Made by a program: the position numbers and the translations under genes. A model generated the notes under the pieces. It was given only the letters and a program-made list of their open reading frames with translations, did not search any database and was not told where the DNA came from. Shown here piece after piece: positions 5,992 through 7,205 of a DNA stretch of 7,205 bases. Origin of the DNA: an uncultured Bilophila sp. Lineage in GTDB: Bacteria > Desulfobacterota > Desulfovibrionia > Desulfovibrionales > Desulfovibrionaceae. The DNA lies in assembly GCA_902373525.1 (NCBI GenBank), contig CABKMN010000118.1, forward strand, positions 1 to 7,205, written 5' to 3'. Every line of letters begins with the position of its first letter. The stretch's first letter is position 1.

Positions 5992-7205
5992 ATGAGACGA
6001 CACGGCTACATCATCGGCGGGCAGGTGCAGGGGGTGGGGTTCCGGCCCTTCGTGTACCGCGCCGCGTCCCGGAACCGGCTGACGGGGCATGTCGGCAACA
6101 CCTCGGACGGGGTCCGAGTGGAGGTGCAGGGCACGGACGAGGGCCTTGCCGCCTTCGCACGGGCCCTTGAGCGCGAACTCCCGCCGCTGGCCCGGATCAC
6201 GGCGCTGCGCCGCGAGGACCTGCCTCCGGTGGAGGGCGAGGACGCCTTCCGCATCGTACACAGCGAAGGCCGCCACGGGCATGCGGTGCTGGTCAGCCCG
6301 GACGTGGCGACCTGCGACAACTGCCTCGCGGACATGCGCGATCCGCACAACCGGCGTTACCGCTATCCCTTCACCAACTGCACGGACTGCGGACCGCGCT
6401 ACACCATCACCCGTTCCATCCCCTACGACCGGGCCACCACGTCCATGAGCTGTTTTCCGCTGTGCCCGGAGTGCGCCGCCGAGTACGGCGACCCGATGGA
6501 CCGCCGGTTCCACGCGCAGCCCAACGCCTGCCCCGTCTGCGGGCCGCGCGTCTGGCTGGTGGAGGCCCACGATCCCGCCGTATCCGTCCCCGAGCTCGCC
6601 GAAGGGCAGGAAGCCGTCGAACGGACCGCCGAAGCCCTGCGCGCTGGAAAGATCGTCGCAGTCAAAGGGCTGGGCGGGTTTCATCTCGTATGCGATGCGA
6701 CCGACGCCGAAGCCGTCGCCCTGCTGCGGGAACGCAAGCGCCGTCCGCACAAGTCGCTGGCGGTCATGGTGCCCGATATGGCGGCGGCCCGGCGCATCGC
6801 CCGCGTTTCCGACGAGGAGGCCGCCGCGCTCACGTCGCCCGAACGGCCCATCGTCGCGCTGGATTCTCTGGGCGCGCTGCCCCCCGACATCGCCCCGGAC
6901 GTGGACAGCATCGGCGTCATGCTGCCGTACACGCCGCTGCACCATCTGCTGCTCGAAGCCTTCGCGGCGCTCTCGCCCCTGCCCGTGCTGGTCATGACCT
7001 CCGGCAACGCGGGCGGCGAGCCCATTTCGCTCGGCAACCGCGAGGCCCTCGCCCGCCTGCGGCACATCGCGGACCTGTTCCTGCTGCACAACCGCGACAT
7101 CCTGATCCGCGCCGACGACTCGGTAGTCCGGGTGGAACGGAGGGGGGAAGGAGACGGGGACGAGGCGTTGGGGAGGGGAGGGAGAACCTTTCTGGAGAAA
7201 GGCTT
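5992..7205 (+). CDS. hypF: Carbamoyltransferase HypF, N-terminal part (cut by window edge)
   Basis: HypF makes the thiocarbamoyl group that HypE turns into the cyanide ligands of the [NiFe]-hydrogenase iron, using carbamoyl phosphate and ATP in the cytoplasm. The first 404 residues are visible of a family usually around 750. The acylphosphatase domain (about 5-92) has GGQVQGVGFRPF with R18, and N36 in GHVGN. Two zinc-finger-like modules follow: C108-x2-C111 with C130-x2-C133, and C158-x2-C161 with C180-x2-C183. The YrdC-like domain starts near 208 with GKIVAVKGLGGFHLVCDAT (219-237), KRRPHKSLAVMV (249-260), MTSGN (335-339) and HNRDILIRADDSVVR (366-380). The start has GGAG 6 nt upstream. From about residue 382 the frame departs from the family into a Gly/Arg/Glu-rich stretch encoded by a palindromic repeat. 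Whether the normal sequence resumes lies outside the window; the Kae1-like C-terminal domain is not seen. Confidence 0.93.
   Translation, partial: MRRHGYIIGGQVQGVGFRPFVYRAASRNRLTGHVGNTSDGVRVEVQGTDEGLAAFARALERELPPLARITALRREDLPPVEGEDAFRIVHSEGRHGHAVLVSPDVATCDNCLADMRDPHNRRYRYPFTNCTDCGPRYTITRSIPYDRATTSMSCFPLCPECAAEYGDPMDRRFHAQPNACPVCGPRVWLVEAHDPAVSVPELAEGQEAVERTAEALRAGKIVAVKGLGGFHLVCDATDAEAVALLRERKRRPHKSLAVMVPDMAAARRIARVSDEEAAALTSPERPIVALDSLGALPPDIAPDVDSIGVMLPYTPLHHLLLEAFAALSPLPVLVMTSGNAGGEPISLGNREALARLRHIADLFLLHNRDILIRADDSVVRVERRGEGDGDEALGRGGRTFLEKG
7140..7205 (+). repeat. Palindromic repeat copy lying in frame within hypF
   Basis: A purine-rich lead (about 7140-7184, containing GGGGGAAGGA as in the minus-strand reading of the copy at 11-64) runs into AACCTTTCTGGAGAAAGG (7185-7202). 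That core is identical over 18 nt to the minus-strand core of the first copy. CCTTTCT and AGAAAGG pair as a 7-bp stem, with one mismatch (C for T) just outside it. The hypF frame stays open through it and encodes RRGEGDGDEALGRGGRTFLE at 383-402. The right boundary is beyond the window. Confidence 0.75.

Noticed and set aside
5977..7089. A 370-codon open frame on the minus strand
   Set aside because: It is antisense to hypF, whose acylphosphatase, zinc-finger and YrdC motifs are unmistakable. The antisense product shows no recognisable domain.
1..7205. CRISPR array, tRNA or rRNA genes, transposase
   Set aside because: I saw no regularly spaced direct repeats, no tRNA-like cloverleaf and no transposase or integrase motifs on either strand.

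Overview
The window is a GC-rich bacterial chromosome segment with tight gene packing: five genes overlap or nearly abut, with ATGA and TGATG junctions. Six complete protein genes lie on the minus strand. One gene, cut off by the right edge of the window, lies on the plus strand. The [NiFe]-hydrogenase maturation gene hypF, together with G/C-rich palindromic repeats built on AACCTTTCTGGAGAAAGG, suggests a sulfate-reducing deltaproteobacterium of the Desulfovibrio group. That is an inference from recollection of the repeat type and the gene content; no search was run.

Layout, in the direction of minus-strand transcription from about 5816 leftwards: an AMP-forming acyl-CoA ligase (5773-4094); a YgeA-like amino acid racemase (4047-3334); a small P-loop kinase of the shikimate kinase family that lacks a key shikimate-binding residue (3334-2786); an amino-acid-type ABC permease (2789-1959); a 141-bp gap holding a degenerate palindromic repeat; a periplasmic solute-binding protein (1817-1011); and a second ABC permease (1014-82). 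A very large inverted repeat (11-64) follows the last stop codon. No ATP-binding subunit for the transporter is visible.

Diverging from the ligase across a 218-bp intergenic region is hypF (5992 to beyond 7205), read rightwards. Its acylphosphatase domain, zinc-finger pair and YrdC-like domain are intact. Just after the conserved DDSVVR motif the reading frame enters a G-rich stretch ending in a copy of the same palindromic repeat that follows the transporter genes, and the window stops there.

Taken together, the minus-strand cluster looks like an uptake-and-conversion unit. A two-permease importer brings in a small carboxylate or amino acid. A racemase, a small-molecule kinase and a CoA ligase could act on the substrate or related compounds. 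That link rests only on gene order. The most distinctive signals are the repeat family, including its apparent in-frame presence inside hypF, and the altered ligand-contact residues in both the kinase and the binding protein.
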